A stretch of 64,000 nt of DNA from Cornus controversa (Eukaryota > Streptophyta > Magnoliopsida > Cornales > Cornaceae): NCBI GenBank assembly GCA_026545225.1, contig CM048850.1:8791501-8855500 (forward strand), written 5' to 3'. Below the pieces are notes generated by a model. That model was not told the DNA's origin and did not search any database. It worked only from the letters and a program-made list of their open reading frames with translations. Shown here one piece after another: positions 11,926-22,500 of this stretch. The translations under genes were made by a program, and so were the position numbers. Numbering within the stretch: the stretch's first letter is position 1; each line of letters starts with the position of its first letter.

Positions 11926-12610
11926 TTGGAAGCAAATTCATTAATTTCTGGTCAAATGGGTGAGCTGGGAGTCTCTGTGTCAGCTGAAAAATAGGGGAGG
12001 TCTTTGCTTTCGTGATCTTGAGGTTGTTAATATGATTTTACTAGCTAAAGCACTCTTAAGTTATAAAGAATGCATGAATGACAAGAAATGAAAGTTGGAC
12101 TTCAAAATGGACAGGTTTAAAAGTTTTGAATCCTTGTCTGGGGAGTTACGATCAATTATATTCTCCATTACGATCGATCGTATTGCCTTGAAGATTTAAA
12201 GAATTGAAAATCAATTTTTGGATGAAAAATACGAAAGGTCTAATAAATCTTAGGATAAATTTACGATGGATCATAATCTCAATTATGATCGATCACATTT
12301 GGACTTTACGATCAATCATATCCTCCGATACAATTGATCGTATAGTGTCCAACTTGAAACATTCCAGACCAGTGATTGAGGTTATGAGGCATTGGTCTTT
12401 GAAGTTGCGGCAAGTTTCTTTGAGATGAGATGGGTTCATAGGGGACCTAATGGTGTTGGTGATTCTGTTGCCTCATGGGATCTACAGTCACGGGGTTCTT
12501 CTTTGCTTTGTATGCCTTGGCCTCCTTGGTTGAGCGAAGCTTTGGGTTTTGATTGTTCTTCGTTTTCTCTTTAATACAAGTTGTTTTGATTTAAAAAATA
12601 AAGAAAATAA
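11926..12610 (+). mobile_element. L1-type LINE remnant, RT C-terminus plus RNase H end
   Basis: At about 11950-12085 the plus strand encodes RGGLCFRDLEVVNMILLAKA, the conserved segment near the C-terminus of the plant LINE reverse transcriptase. At 12392-12574 it encodes the end of the LINE RNase H-like region (RWVHRGPNGVGDSVASWDL ... WLSEALGFD), followed by an A-rich tail near 12590-12620. The zinc-binding region expected between them is missing. About 300 bp of palindrome-rich sequence (12100-12380) takes its place, so the copy is internally rearranged. Confidence 0.7.
12140..12345. repeat. Cluster of CGAT-centred palindromes able to form hairpins
   Basis: Contains acgatcaattatattctcc, attacgatcgatcgtat, acgatggatcataatctc, attatgatcgatcac, and the pair tacgatcaatcat and attgatcgtat. 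The pairs fold as hairpins of about 10-12 bp. Related motifs appear at 1-120 and 16540-16760. Confidence 0.6.
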
Positions 12611-12619
12611 AATCTTGAG

Positions 12620-13255
12620 ATAGATTTAGCTATCAAAAAAATCATACCCTTTATTTATTTATATGTTTTTGGAATGTTAGACCTACACTTATCATAGACG
12701 GTCACACTATCTCAATCCAATACCATCAAACCTTTGGACTGGATTCAATACCATCAAACCTTTCGAATGGGAGGAGTGAAGGAGGAGATAAATAGATATA
12801 TAACACCACTACAAGTGAGAGTTAGAGCGTGCTTTTGGCTAACTAGTCCTTCCATATATAACTCAAACTAACCGATCTCTCTCTCTCAAATTAAAATTGA
12901 GGGAAAGATCAAATTTTGTCGAATGTTCTACTATGTAGCATTTACATTGAACACGCGCGGGGTGTGTGTAATGGTCTTTGTGGCGCCATAGTGGCCCATG
13001 AAGACCGCACTTGGTGCTTGATACGGGTGTGATCGCGATCGTGTGATTGAAATACATATTTTTAGTAATGTATACTATACACATAAATGTACCCAAAAGA
13101 CAGAATTATAGTTCATTGTGGTGCATCATATACAATGAATGTGAAATGCATGGAATTGGTGGTCAATAAATACGTTATTATAACTAATAACTATCAACAT
13201 TCCAGAAATAACTGTTAAATTTGAAACTTCCAGTGGATGTTAAATTCAAAGGGTA
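12620..13255. other. No gene seen
   Basis: Intergenic sequence downstream of the kinase relic. It includes a tandem-like repeat 'aataccatcaaacctttcg' near 12720-12765. No conserved coding signal was found. Confidence 0.3.
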
Positions 13256-13259
13256 GCTG

Positions 13260-14943
13260 TAGAGCTAACGGTCATAGCTGGTGGCTTGTCACTGATCGAA
13301 TTGTTGTGATTATTTTGGACAGATTCGCATCTAGGACATTCATTCTTGTTTGACCTGACACTTGTCAACCAGTCAACATCTTGAGAAGAACAACGCCAAA
13401 ACTATAAATGTCGCTTTTGGCAGTTAGATGGCCATCACAAAAAGAGAATGAATTAACGATCGGAATGGAAGAAATGAACTCGATTTGGTCCAGAATCGCA
13501 TATGCATAGTAAAATAGATGACGACTTTACAATACATGGTATCATGTTTGATGCATGCATGACTAAGCCACAAAAGATGGTAAGATAAAAGGTACGTACG
13601 TAGACCTTGTTTGGATTCGCTTTTGAAAAGCAACTTTCGGCTTTTCAAGCTCAAAAGCCGTTTTGGAGAGTGTTTGGATTGATAAGGCTGAAGATCTTCG
13701 GAGTCCAAAAAGAGCGTTCAAAAGAAGCTGGTGGGTACCAGCTTTTTCATTTAGCTTCTACTTCTTTTTTCTTCTGCGTAAAAGCCAAAGCAAAAGCTCT
13801 GCCAAACAGGGCCGTAGAGAAAATTAATTGCATGGGATCAATCAAATTTTTTAGAACAAAGAGGATATAGGCGTCCGAACATGAAAATGAACAAAACTTC
13901 GAATACATGTGGCCACATACTTGGGATCTGCATAACCATAGGTACCCATAACCCATGTAGAGACATGGCTTTCACCATCTATCGGCCCATCCTTGGCCAT
14001 CCCAAAATCCGAAAGCTTAGCATTGAAGTTCTGTCAATTAACAATGAAAATTTTGTGAGAGAGACACAGGTATTGTTGAACTTTCAGAAGCCTTGAACAA
14101 TAAAAACATTTGACATACAGAATCAAGTAGGATATTAGAGGTTTTGAAATCTCGATGTATCACTTTTGCTTCTAGACTGTGAAGATATGCAAGTCCCTTT
14201 GCAGCGCCAAGAGCAACCTTCATACGAAGGTTCCAAGAAAGTGGTTGAAGGTAAGAAGCCCCTGTTTCAAGAACACTAGGGTCTCTTAATCATATATATA
14301 TATATATGAGGAGAATTAGACGATGTAAATAATGTTCCTCTTTTAGGAAATCAGGGAATTTGTTGAAGAGCCAATAACATTAAGAACTTACTCCTAAATA
14401 GATAATTTTTCAAGCTACCCTGTGGCATGAACTCGTATACCAGAAGCCGGTGCTCATCCTCTAAACAATACCCGACCAATTTCACAAGATTGGGATGATA
14501 CAGCTATCCCAAATAATTTATTTCTACCTATAGTTGAAGAGGAGTCGCACATTAATAATTATCTTGTTTGGAAGCATCAACTGGAACATGATTAAGAGCC
14601 AAAATGAGTAGGAAAACTCTTGTAATGTTTTATTGACATGACGTGGTAGACGGGACACATCAGAACTAAAAATTCATTTCGGAAATTCTGGTGAAGTTTT
14701 ATTAACATGGTAGATGATGCTCATCATAACTAACAATTTATTCTTGAACTTAATTCTTAATGCACATTTTGGTTCTTGTATGCTTGACTGTATCCTTCCA
14801 AAGTAAGATGTGCCATTTTAAAGATTCTTGTATGAAGAAGGTGCAATATCTGGAAAAGCTAAGAAAGCCAGAGATCATACTTGCCAACCATTCCTTGTGA
14901 CCCTGAAGACCATTTTGGTTGAGTCGCTTCACAGCAACAACCA
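13260..14943 (-). pseudogene. Receptor-like cytoplasmic kinase (RLCK-VII / PBS1-like) pseudogene
   Basis: Kinase exons lie on the minus strand in normal order. Subdomain II is at about 14880-14943 (VVAVKRLNQNGLQGHKEWLA). The next exon is at 14400-14506 ([28 protein letters not shown]). The catalytic-loop exon is at 14131-14275 ([32 protein letters not shown]). The activation segment is at about 13893-14034 ([25 protein letters not shown]). The subdomain IX exon is near 13360-13437 (GHLTAKSDIYSFGVVLLKML). RLCK-VII proteins such as PBS1 and BIK1 relay immune-receptor signals at the plasma membrane. Decay is clear: the APE motif reads DPKY, a stop follows KMLTG, the acceptor before the last exon lacks AG, and the N-terminal exon is replaced by Copia debris at 15.0 kb. 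A MITE lies in the last intron. Confidence 0.85.
13603..13813. mobile_element. Tourist-like MITE inside the kinase pseudogene intron
   Basis: About 211 bp with inverted ends gaccttgtttgg and ccaaacagggcc and extended complementarity inside (gcttttg near the left end, caaaagc near the right end). 'gta' lies on both sides as a possible 3-bp duplication. The GGCCTTGTTTGG-type terminus is typical of plant Tourist-like MITEs. It is non-coding. Confidence 0.7.
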
Positions 14944-15009
14944 ATAACATGAATGGATAATATGAATGAACGTCACAATAATATTAATGGATAATTGTAC
15001 TCATACAAG

Positions 15010-15330
15010 TTGCCATGTTACTTGTTCTTCCCATTGAACCCAGGAGAAATATCACTGGGTTGGGTTCCCATAACATTACAACTTATTTACAAGCTTTAGT
15101 CTCATCCATCTCGATGTCTCGAACACTAGGTCCCTACCTAAGCCCTTTGACAATGGGTCTGCCAAATTTGATTTGTACTTCATATACTAAGTAGAAATAA
15201 TTCCATCAGAAAGAATCCTTCTCACATGATTATGCTTCAATTGCACCTATCTAGATTTTCCATTGTAACACTCATTAGCTCAAAGCATTGCAGCTTTATT
15301 GTCACAATATATATATAAAGACCGTAACCA
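15010..15330 (-). mobile_element. Copia RNase H C-terminal fragment
   Basis: Read locally on the minus strand, this shows the end of a Copia RNase H: a YCDNKAAM box, KHNHVRRILSDG, and NLADPLSKGLGRDLV. It lies where the 5' end of the kinase gene should be, so its arrival probably accompanied loss of the kinase N-terminus. It is broken and has no LTR attached. Confidence 0.75.
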
Positions 15331-15715
15331 TTTTTGGCCAATTTTCTTTTTTATTCGTCATTTTATTGTTTTAAATGACTTTAGATGATGATATGCATAT
15401 TATAAATGTGAAATACATGTTAGGGTACTTGTTTAATGGTTCGAGAAAGTTTCAGAGTCGTTTGGCTCAATTTGGGATTTTCAGACCGATGGGGCCCGGG
15501 ACACTAGTCAAGTGGATTCGGAAAACTAAATATTTTTCAAAAAAATATTTATATTTAGGTTTAATCCATTTGGAATGTTAGAAGAGATAAGAAATTGATT
15601 TGAGAACTGTAGGAGTTTTCGGAATCGAAAATGGAGGTCGGGAAAATACTTTAAGTGATTAGAAGTATTTTGGTCATTTTATACATTTTATGCAACTAAG
15701 GCAATAAATATCAAA
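15331..15715 (+). mobile_element. Gypsy-type LTR fragment (left part)
   Basis: Homologous to 3770-3960 (shared strings around 'aaaatggaggtcggga' and 'tttggtcattt'). The related right part resumes at 16422 after the Copia piece, which suggests that the Copia element inserted into this LTR. Confidence 0.6.
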
Positions 15716-16421
15716 ACATAACGGGATTTCAACTTGCTCCACAGCCCATCCGCTGTAGTTTTTCCAAAAACTTCTTGGATAACCTCGTTACTCAAGCACA
15801 ACAGAATCGCAATCGCACTGTGTGCTTTCTCCATAGCCTCATCTTTTTTATCGTCCTTCATTTTTTCTAGCAGTGCATCCTTTCCCTTTAGAGCTTTGGA
15901 TATCCCATGTTGAACCAACAGGGCTTGCATCTTAACCCGCCATAGGTTGAAGTCGTTCATGCCGTTAAGCTTCTTGATTTCCATAAACTTGATCGACATC
16001 CCAACTTAGAACCGAAAGCTCTGATGCCAATTTGTTGTGAAAAACTGTCGCGAACCAAGCACAATCATGAAATACGACACAAAAACAAAACAAGTACAAC
16101 ACACTAAACACGGAAATTTACGTGGTTCGGCGATGATTCGCGAAAGATTTCACTATGCGAAAATTAGTAGATTACAAGTTCTAACCCCAAACCTGAGCTC
16201 TCGCTCTCTCACTCTCTTTTTGCATTTTCAATGTTTTCTCTCCCTCACTCCAAACCCTTAGATGCCCCTATATATCAGGCTACAAGAGAGTCCTAATTCG
16301 GGTCAAAACCCGCAAGCGAAAAACGGGTCATAAAATTGTCTTCGAACAAAGCCCATTTTTAGGTCAAAACCGGGTCGCAACGCTACTCGGGTAGAGACAA
16401 AATTCGGACCACAACGTAACA
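15716..16421 (-). mobile_element. Copia fragment: 5' LTR, primer site and start of gag
   Basis: Minus-strand 5' end of a Copia element. The LTR is 16033-16421 (389 bp, TG...CA ends). Directly inside it is tggcatcagagc (16018-16029 on the complementary strand), one base from the tRNA-Met primer-binding consensus. The start of gag follows (KFMEIKKLNGMNDFNLWRVK, 15688-15999). The rest of the body is absent. Gag matches the broken body at 3550-3690, so the two are relatives. Confidence 0.85.
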
Positions 16422-16993
16422 ATATGGTATAATTACGATTCTGTTGTCGTTTATGCATGTTTTGAATTAAATTGGATGTTTCTAATTAAAGCTAAAGGCC
16501 AAACCATGAAATCGAACATTTGAAAAATCCTTCAATATAAGGCCATCCTTCGATTAATCGTACCTTCGATGAATCGAAGATGGACTTACGATTAATGGAA
16601 GGCATGAGACAAAAATGAAGATGAGATTCCAATATGTTTCGACAGAACTTACGATACAACTTCAATTGATCGCAACTTCGATTAATCGAAACCTCAGCTG
16701 CGATTTATTGAAATGAGGGTTCCGATAAATCGAAGAGCAAGGCTCGATTAATCGCACTGTGCAATCAGTTGTGTGGGCTGATAATGAAGTTTAAGTACAC
16801 ATGTACCCTAATGAAGGACCCACAAGTAAGAGTTGACTTATATACGTACACATTGTATGTAAGATTATGATTATGCTTCCGCGGTTATAAGTTTCTGAAT
16901 TTAGTTACTGGTATGAATGACGATTCACACATTTTAATCACCAACCCCATTTCCCCTCGCTCTCAACCGGGTGTTGGAAATCGGGGCGTGACA
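16422..16993 (+). mobile_element. Gypsy-type LTR fragment (right part), ends GGGGCGTGACA
   Basis: Non-coding LTR sequence ending in ggtgttggaaatcggggcgtgaca at 16970-16993, the same terminus as at 10790. It contains a dense cluster of CGATTAATCG-like palindromes at 16540-16760 and sits at the edge of the SEC24 gene. Confidence 0.7.
16540..16760. repeat. CGATTAATCG palindrome cluster in LTR
   Basis: Repeated units such as cgattaatcgtaccttcgat, cttcgattaatcgaaacc and ctcgattaatcgcac occur in both orientations. Each is a self-complementary core of 10 bp or more. They could act as binding sites or simply reflect slippage in a U3 region. Confidence 0.6.
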
Positions 16994-17440
16994 GGCTTAA
17001 TGTTGCTCTAGGATTCAGAGTTCATAATTCACTCTAATCACTCAGAAAAAATTTTAAAAAATAAATAATGTACAAACCTAAGAGTGCAATCGACAAAAAC
17101 AGCCAATCTTCCAATTCACAAGCTATCAACCCAATTACTACACCTTACATAAGTAATTGCCATCATAAATCTCTTATAAGCTTTCTTTGAATGGGAAAAA
17201 CTTTCTCCAAAACGCATAAAATAACAAGTCCTCTGGTGGACAAAAATTCAGAATCATTTTATTTCCCTGAGCCAAACAGCTGGGAAAAACTGTCTTCGAA
17301 CAAGACAAGACCCATCCAAAAGCACAGTTTTCCATTGTCCAAACAAGGGCTTAATGTTGCTCTAGAAAACAGAGTTCATGATTCACTCTAATCACTCAAA
17401 AAAAATTAAAAAATAAAGAACAAACAAACCTACATTGTAG
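16994..17440. repeat. Direct repeat pair, 353-bp offset, in SEC24 flank or intron
   Basis: ggcttaatgttgctctag...gagttcat-attcactctaatcactca occurs at 16996-17082 and again at 17349-17436. The first copy abuts the LTR terminus at 16993. No SEC24 exon homology is visible here on either strand. Confidence 0.65.
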
Positions 17441-17506
17441 AAAAGATCTATTTACCAAGACATAATAATATACGAAGATCGGACAAGAAATAAATCAATC
17501 TATTAC

Positions 17507-17605
17507 TTGGATGGGTTCCTCGGTTTGATGAGGAAGGGCCAGGGGTTGGACTAACAAAGCCAACTGCATTCCAGATGTTGTCAAAAGATCACCCGTGCAT
17601 GGGAT
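17507..17605 (-). CDS. SEC24-like protein, exon 4 (last exon visible)
   Basis: 33 codons, IPCTGDLLTTSGMQLALLVQ then PLALPHQTEEPIQ, the conserved segment just before the SEC24 zinc-finger domain of plant SEC24-like proteins. The acceptor is at 17606-17607 (AG after TTTCAAC). The donor is GTAATAG starting at 17506, directly after the CAA codon for Gln. The exon length is a multiple of three, which keeps the phase-0 pattern of this gene. The next residues expected in the family (V-D-F-G then the CxRC zinc finger) are not found at lower coordinates in the window. Confidence 0.8.
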
Positions 17606-17727
17606 CTGTTGAAATGACAGAAGAAACAAATTTAAAATCAGCAACCGCGACTATCAATACCAGTCCGCACGAAAGAAATGCATTAGAAATCCAAAAACAA
17701 TATGCATTTTAAGTGCTTGATTTTGAC

Positions 17728-17802
17728 CTGATTTATGGTACACCTCAAATAGCGTGGACTGCAATTCCCAGTGTCCGTGACAATATAATCACTTGTAGCG
17801 GG
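17728..17802 (-). CDS. SEC24-like protein, exon 3
   Basis: 25 codons, PATSDYIVTDTGNCSPRYLR then CTINQ, highly conserved in plant SEC24-like proteins. The acceptor AG is at 17803-17804, and the donor GT begins at 17727. It is phase 0 on both sides and joins exon 2 (NPPP) and exon 4 (IPCT) without a break. Confidence 0.85.
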
Positions 17803-18132
17803 CTTCAAAGGGGGAAAACGGAGAAATAACAGTTAAAAAAGGTAAACAGAAGAACAAACACTGAACAACAAAGTTCCTAAGCTCATCATTGAATATCATA
17901 TCATGACATGCACCAATGTGTATCATATCTATACGGGCAACAGTTTATAAATGATGGCATGCATCAGTGCATATTGCATGGTGGCATGAATATGCTAAAG
18001 TGACAACAGAAATGACATTGCCTACAAAAAAAGGAAAGGCTAACAGATGCTAAAAATTATTATAAAACTAGAAATACTCAAGTCAAACAATGTAATATCC
18101 TTTTACAATAAGGTTCATGTCAGATAAAATAC

Positions 18133-18360
18133 CGGAGGAGGGTTGGCCTGATTGCCCTGGCGAGTTTCATACAGTAACACCGAAGAACTTGGAATGGGGC
18201 GCGGAATTTGATTCGGATCAATCTTTGATGACCCCGCCATAGAGGCTCCCATATGATCCATAGCAGGTGATATAGCAGCGATTGATTGATTTGGAGTAGG
18301 TGGCATTCCAACCATTCTGGGAGGTTGTGCGGAAGCAGGAACTGGTGGAGGTGGAGCCAC
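18133..18360 (-). CDS. SEC24-like protein, exon 2
   Basis: 76 codons beginning VAPPPPVPASAQPPRM and containing SSKIDPNQIPRP, then YETRQGNQANPPP. The DPNQIPRP and ETRQ-NQANPPP signatures mark the end of the disordered N-terminal arm in plant SEC24-like proteins of the Arabidopsis At4g32640/At3g44340 type. The acceptor AG is at 18361-18362, and the donor GTATTTT starts at 18132. It is phase 0. Exon 1, which ends in ...TQPRQ, lies 20.8 kb away. Confidence 0.88.
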
Positions 18361-18627
18361 CTAAACGAATTACTATATTCAGATCCAAAATAAAGATGAA
18401 AGTGAAAAGAAATGCACACAGGGCCTTATCCAAAATCTATTAAACTAGTACACATGCAATGGAAACCAGGAATATCAGTGAAATTACACGAAAAAACACA
18501 AATAATCACAAATCAAGGAGGGGAACTTATGCTGTCCTAAATGGTCTATTTTCTCATTAATGTTTCATCACAAGTACACTGAAGTTTCTCAAATATCAAC
18601 TGCAGATGAAAAATCAAATCCAGGTTT

Positions 18628-19053
18628 AAATAGAGATTTTTATAGAAAAAATATCTAATATTAAAAAACGATAATCAATAATGATAAAGACAAAATTGAC
18701 TCATGCAAAGCATTAAAAATGCAAATCTAAGCATTTCCTCCTAATTCTCATTTGGTGATAAAATAGAGAAGAAGAAGAAGAAAGGTGGGGAAAGAAATAG
18801 ACTCCAACTCATCCACAAACATTCCACATACGCTGATAAATAGAGATTTTTTATAGAAAAAATATCTAACGTTAAAAAATGATAATCAATAATGATAAAG
18901 ACAAAATTGACTCATGCAAAGCATTAAAAATGCAAATCTAAGCACGTTCTCCTAATTCTCATTTGGTGATAAAATAGAGAAGAAGACGAAGAAGAAGAAA
19001 GGTGGGGAAAGAAATGGAATCCAACTCATCCACAAGCATTCCACGTACGCTGA
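18628..19053. repeat. Tandem duplication, 210-bp period, in SEC24 intron 1
   Basis: Two head-to-tail copies (18628-18837 and 18838-19053) with few differences. The second has a slightly longer GAA/GAC tract near 18985. It is non-coding. Confidence 0.9.
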
Positions 19054-19374
19054 TAATTTCAACAGAGATATCAAATGAAACTGCATTTTTTACAGGATTA
19101 TGCAGTCTCTGTATCATGGTATCATTCACATACTCCAGTAAAAGCTCTACAGAAACAAGTGGATAGAAAAGGAGAGTAACTAGAAGTTAGAAAATATAAA
19201 AGGACCTCAAAGACAAACAAGAATTAGCTCTGCATGGAGTAGATAGAGAAAATGAATAGATGATGATGAATTTAAAAAAGTTAACCTATGTCAGATATGC
19301 AATGAGGATGAAATGGTATGTGGAACTTTCTCTGTCTATCATAAAAGAGAGAAGGAAAAAAATGAAATAGAAAA

Positions 19375-19523
19375 GTCTCTTTCTTCGCATGTATTCCCAT
19401 ATGGTACAAAGTTTCATGAAAATTTTCATTCTTCATGCATTTGATCCTACATAATCCAACTATTCCCAGATTATTTTGCAATAGGGACTGCCAAATATAA
19501 GTCGGTGCCTCCAATAGTACTTT
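19375..19523 (+). repeat. Left copy of the direct duplication that brackets the viral block
   Basis: 149 bp starting gtctctttcttc and ending ccaatagtacttt. It recurs in the same orientation at 32193-32341 with a handful of substitutions. Each copy runs directly into a TA tract. A third short copy of its end (aatagtactttttcat) follows the right TA tract near 32395. Confidence 0.9.
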
Positions 19524-19525
19524 TT

Positions 19526-19530
<5 letters not shown>

Positions 19531-19564
<34 letters not shown>
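19531..19564. repeat. TA dinucleotide tract, left edge of viral block
   Basis: Uninterrupted (TA)n directly before the pararetroviral plus copy. Florendovirus-type endogenous caulimovirids are known for integration in TA repeats. Confidence 0.9.
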
Positions 19565-19566
<2 letters not shown>

Positions 19567-22500
19567 ACCATTCCTAAGAGGGAATCTTGAAAGTCAAGAT
19601 GTCTACAATCTCTTCATTACAGAGAAGGGATGTGTCAAGTCCTTTTGCAGTTGGGGGTTTTACTCCTATTTGGACAAGCCCTAGACGAATGTATTTAAAT
19701 TTTTCTCTTAATTTATCTAGAGAGGACTTATTTAGGAGTTGAAAAGTCTGGTTACTATCAGTAACATCTAAATCTTGTTCTACAGTTTGATGATATAAGA
19801 TTGTTTTAATTCAAATTCTTTAAAATACAATTCACTTACCTTGGCTTTATGATTGGCATGCAATAATGTTGGTTGATGGTCGTCATTGCTCTATAATAAA
19901 TCCTTTCATGGAGTCAAGTTACCAAACCAGAATCATGGATCCTTAACCATGCAACTACCCCAGATATCCCTAGAAAATCACAGGTGGAACAAATTATACA
20001 AGATGAAGAAGGAAATGTTGAAATCAAATTTACAAAACCTTCTATTATGCAATCACCCAGAATATCCACTTCAAAACCCAGAAGTGAAATATCTTTTCAT
20101 ACAGCCAGAAATTCCTTTGAACTCCCTAGATCTTCATATTCCAGATCTTTTAGGAGACAATCTAGTGCTAGATCTAGCCAGTCTATTACCAGATCCAGAA
20201 TTCATATGGAAGGAGTTAGAAACCAAATTAACCAAATTCCACAAACAGTTTATTCTGAGGATAATCCTGACTTAAATCCAAGTTTATCTAATGTCGAGAT
20301 AGATCTTAACTTGTCTGTTATCACCAGAGAATTCAAAATAGATAAAAAAAATTAGCCCAAAAAGAATTTATGCAAGATCAATATATAATTCAAAGGAAAG
20401 AATTATTTTCTTCATATTATGCTCAAGATCTAAGCCAGATGAAAGAAAGTTATTATAATCATCTCCAACTTATCCAACAATTTATAACATTTTTCCAGTG
20501 GAAAACGGAATGTTTTGATAAAGGAATCATAGTTTTAGAAGAACATGAGAAATTGTGGAAGCCACTTATAGGTCAGCATGAAAAATCTATTCACCCCCCT
20601 TTCAAAGTCCTTACAATGACAGGAGCAGATTCCAACCAATTAGTTAAGTTAGCACCACTTTAAATCCTTGATAAAGGAGAATCACCTGCTACAGCGGAAC
20701 AACTTTCACAAATTTCCAAACAAAACAATTTTGAAAATACCATCTTGAGTACCATTGGAGCCCAAACTAATCGAATAGAAAATATTCTGGCTTTAACCAG
20801 AGATAGCCAAAAATCTCACATAAGGATAGCTAAGGCTTCTCAAACCATGATTAAAGAATCTCAAAGCCTAACTTTAGCTGATATCAAAAATTTTCAAGAA
20901 AACATTGAACCATCTAGGCAATTACCTACAAACCAAAGGTTTTATGAAAAGTTACCCAATTCCTCCAGCGACTCTATTACTCATACTCTTATAAAACCAG
21001 AAATCCAATTAGAACCTGATTTTAGTCATAATCAATTCATGAATGAATTAATCAAGAGATACAAGAATACTGAAAATCTTGACCCCACTCCATCAGGATT
21101 TAAGCCTTATCCTCCTATCGATCCAGATCGCTCTTTTACTACCAGTTCATCATCTGAAGAGGAAGATGACAGGATCCCAAAAGGAACTGTTGCTACCCTT
21201 TTGAAAAAATCAAATCCTGATAGTGAAGAAATCGAACAAATAGAACAACAGTTTGATTTATATAACATTCAAAATCTTAAACCATATTATCCCAGACCAA
21301 CTCCTATTGATCTCCAATTAAAAGAAATATTACATCCAACCACTTCTTATAATGAATCTGCCATTTACGAATGTAATTTAGATGGCCTAACTGATTATCA
21401 AATAGTCACCCTCTTACAACATATGATGATGGCTGCTAACTCTGCCAGAAATCGCAACCTTCATAATTCTGAAATAGATGTTGTTAAATATCTCATTGCC
21501 CGTTTCTCTGGCCAATTAAGAGGCAGGTGGGATAATTATCTCACAACAGAACACCATTATCTTAGCTGTCAAAAGAAGACCCAATGGAACAATTATTCTT
21601 GATGACAATAACCAACCAAGACCAAATACAGTAACAACCCTTATTACAGCCATCACTCAACATTTTTTGGGAAACACTCCTGCTCTTTATGAATGAGGAA
21701 AAGAAATTTTGATTAATATCAGATGCCTTACCCTAACTCATTTCAATTGGTACTGAGATGTTTTGCTCTCCAAACTTTATCAGCGACATGATGAAAATCA
21801 TGATTTCTGGAAAGAAAGATTTATAGCAGGTTTACCAACCCTTTTCGAAAAAAAAGTTAAAACTCAGATCAAAAGTAACATAATGGTGAGATTCCTTATA
21901 ACCAATATACTTTTGGTGAAATAATTTCTGAAGTCTGTGCTGAGGGCCTCAATCTATGTACATATATCAAATTACAAAACCAATTAAAGAAAGAAAGGAA
22001 ATCAGGTCAAACTGAATTAGGTCAATTATGTTACCAATTTGGTTATGACACTCTTAAGACTCCTTATTCCTCAAAACCAAGAACTAATAAAAAACATAAA
22101 AATTAAAAAAGAACCCCAGGAAACCTTCTACGATAAAGTCTTTGGAACAACCCACCAAGAAATATCGGAAAAAATCATTTCCCAAGAAAAGAATCCCTAC
22201 ATGTTTTAAATGTGGAAAAAGGGTCATTACCAAAATCAATGTAAAGTCAAAGACAAAAATGTCACTAAAGATAAAATAAATGCTTTACAGATAGCACAGG
22301 ATACTAAAGAAGAATTCTTTAAAACAATATTTTCAGATCAAGATAGTTCTTCTGGAACAATCGAAGAAGATTTCTATGATGATGAAGGCTCATCCTCTTC
22401 CGAACAATCTTCTTCCTCTACTAATTGTGCTCCTTGCAAAGAGGAAATTGATTATTACAAAGCTATTCTTGAAACAAATGGATTACAAATTAATGTTCTT

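Noticed and set aside
17260-17380. Possible MITE in the SEC24 flank with 'ccaaacag' and 'gtccaaacaagg' ends
   Set aside because: The outer ends are not complementary in the orientation required for terminal inverted repeats.
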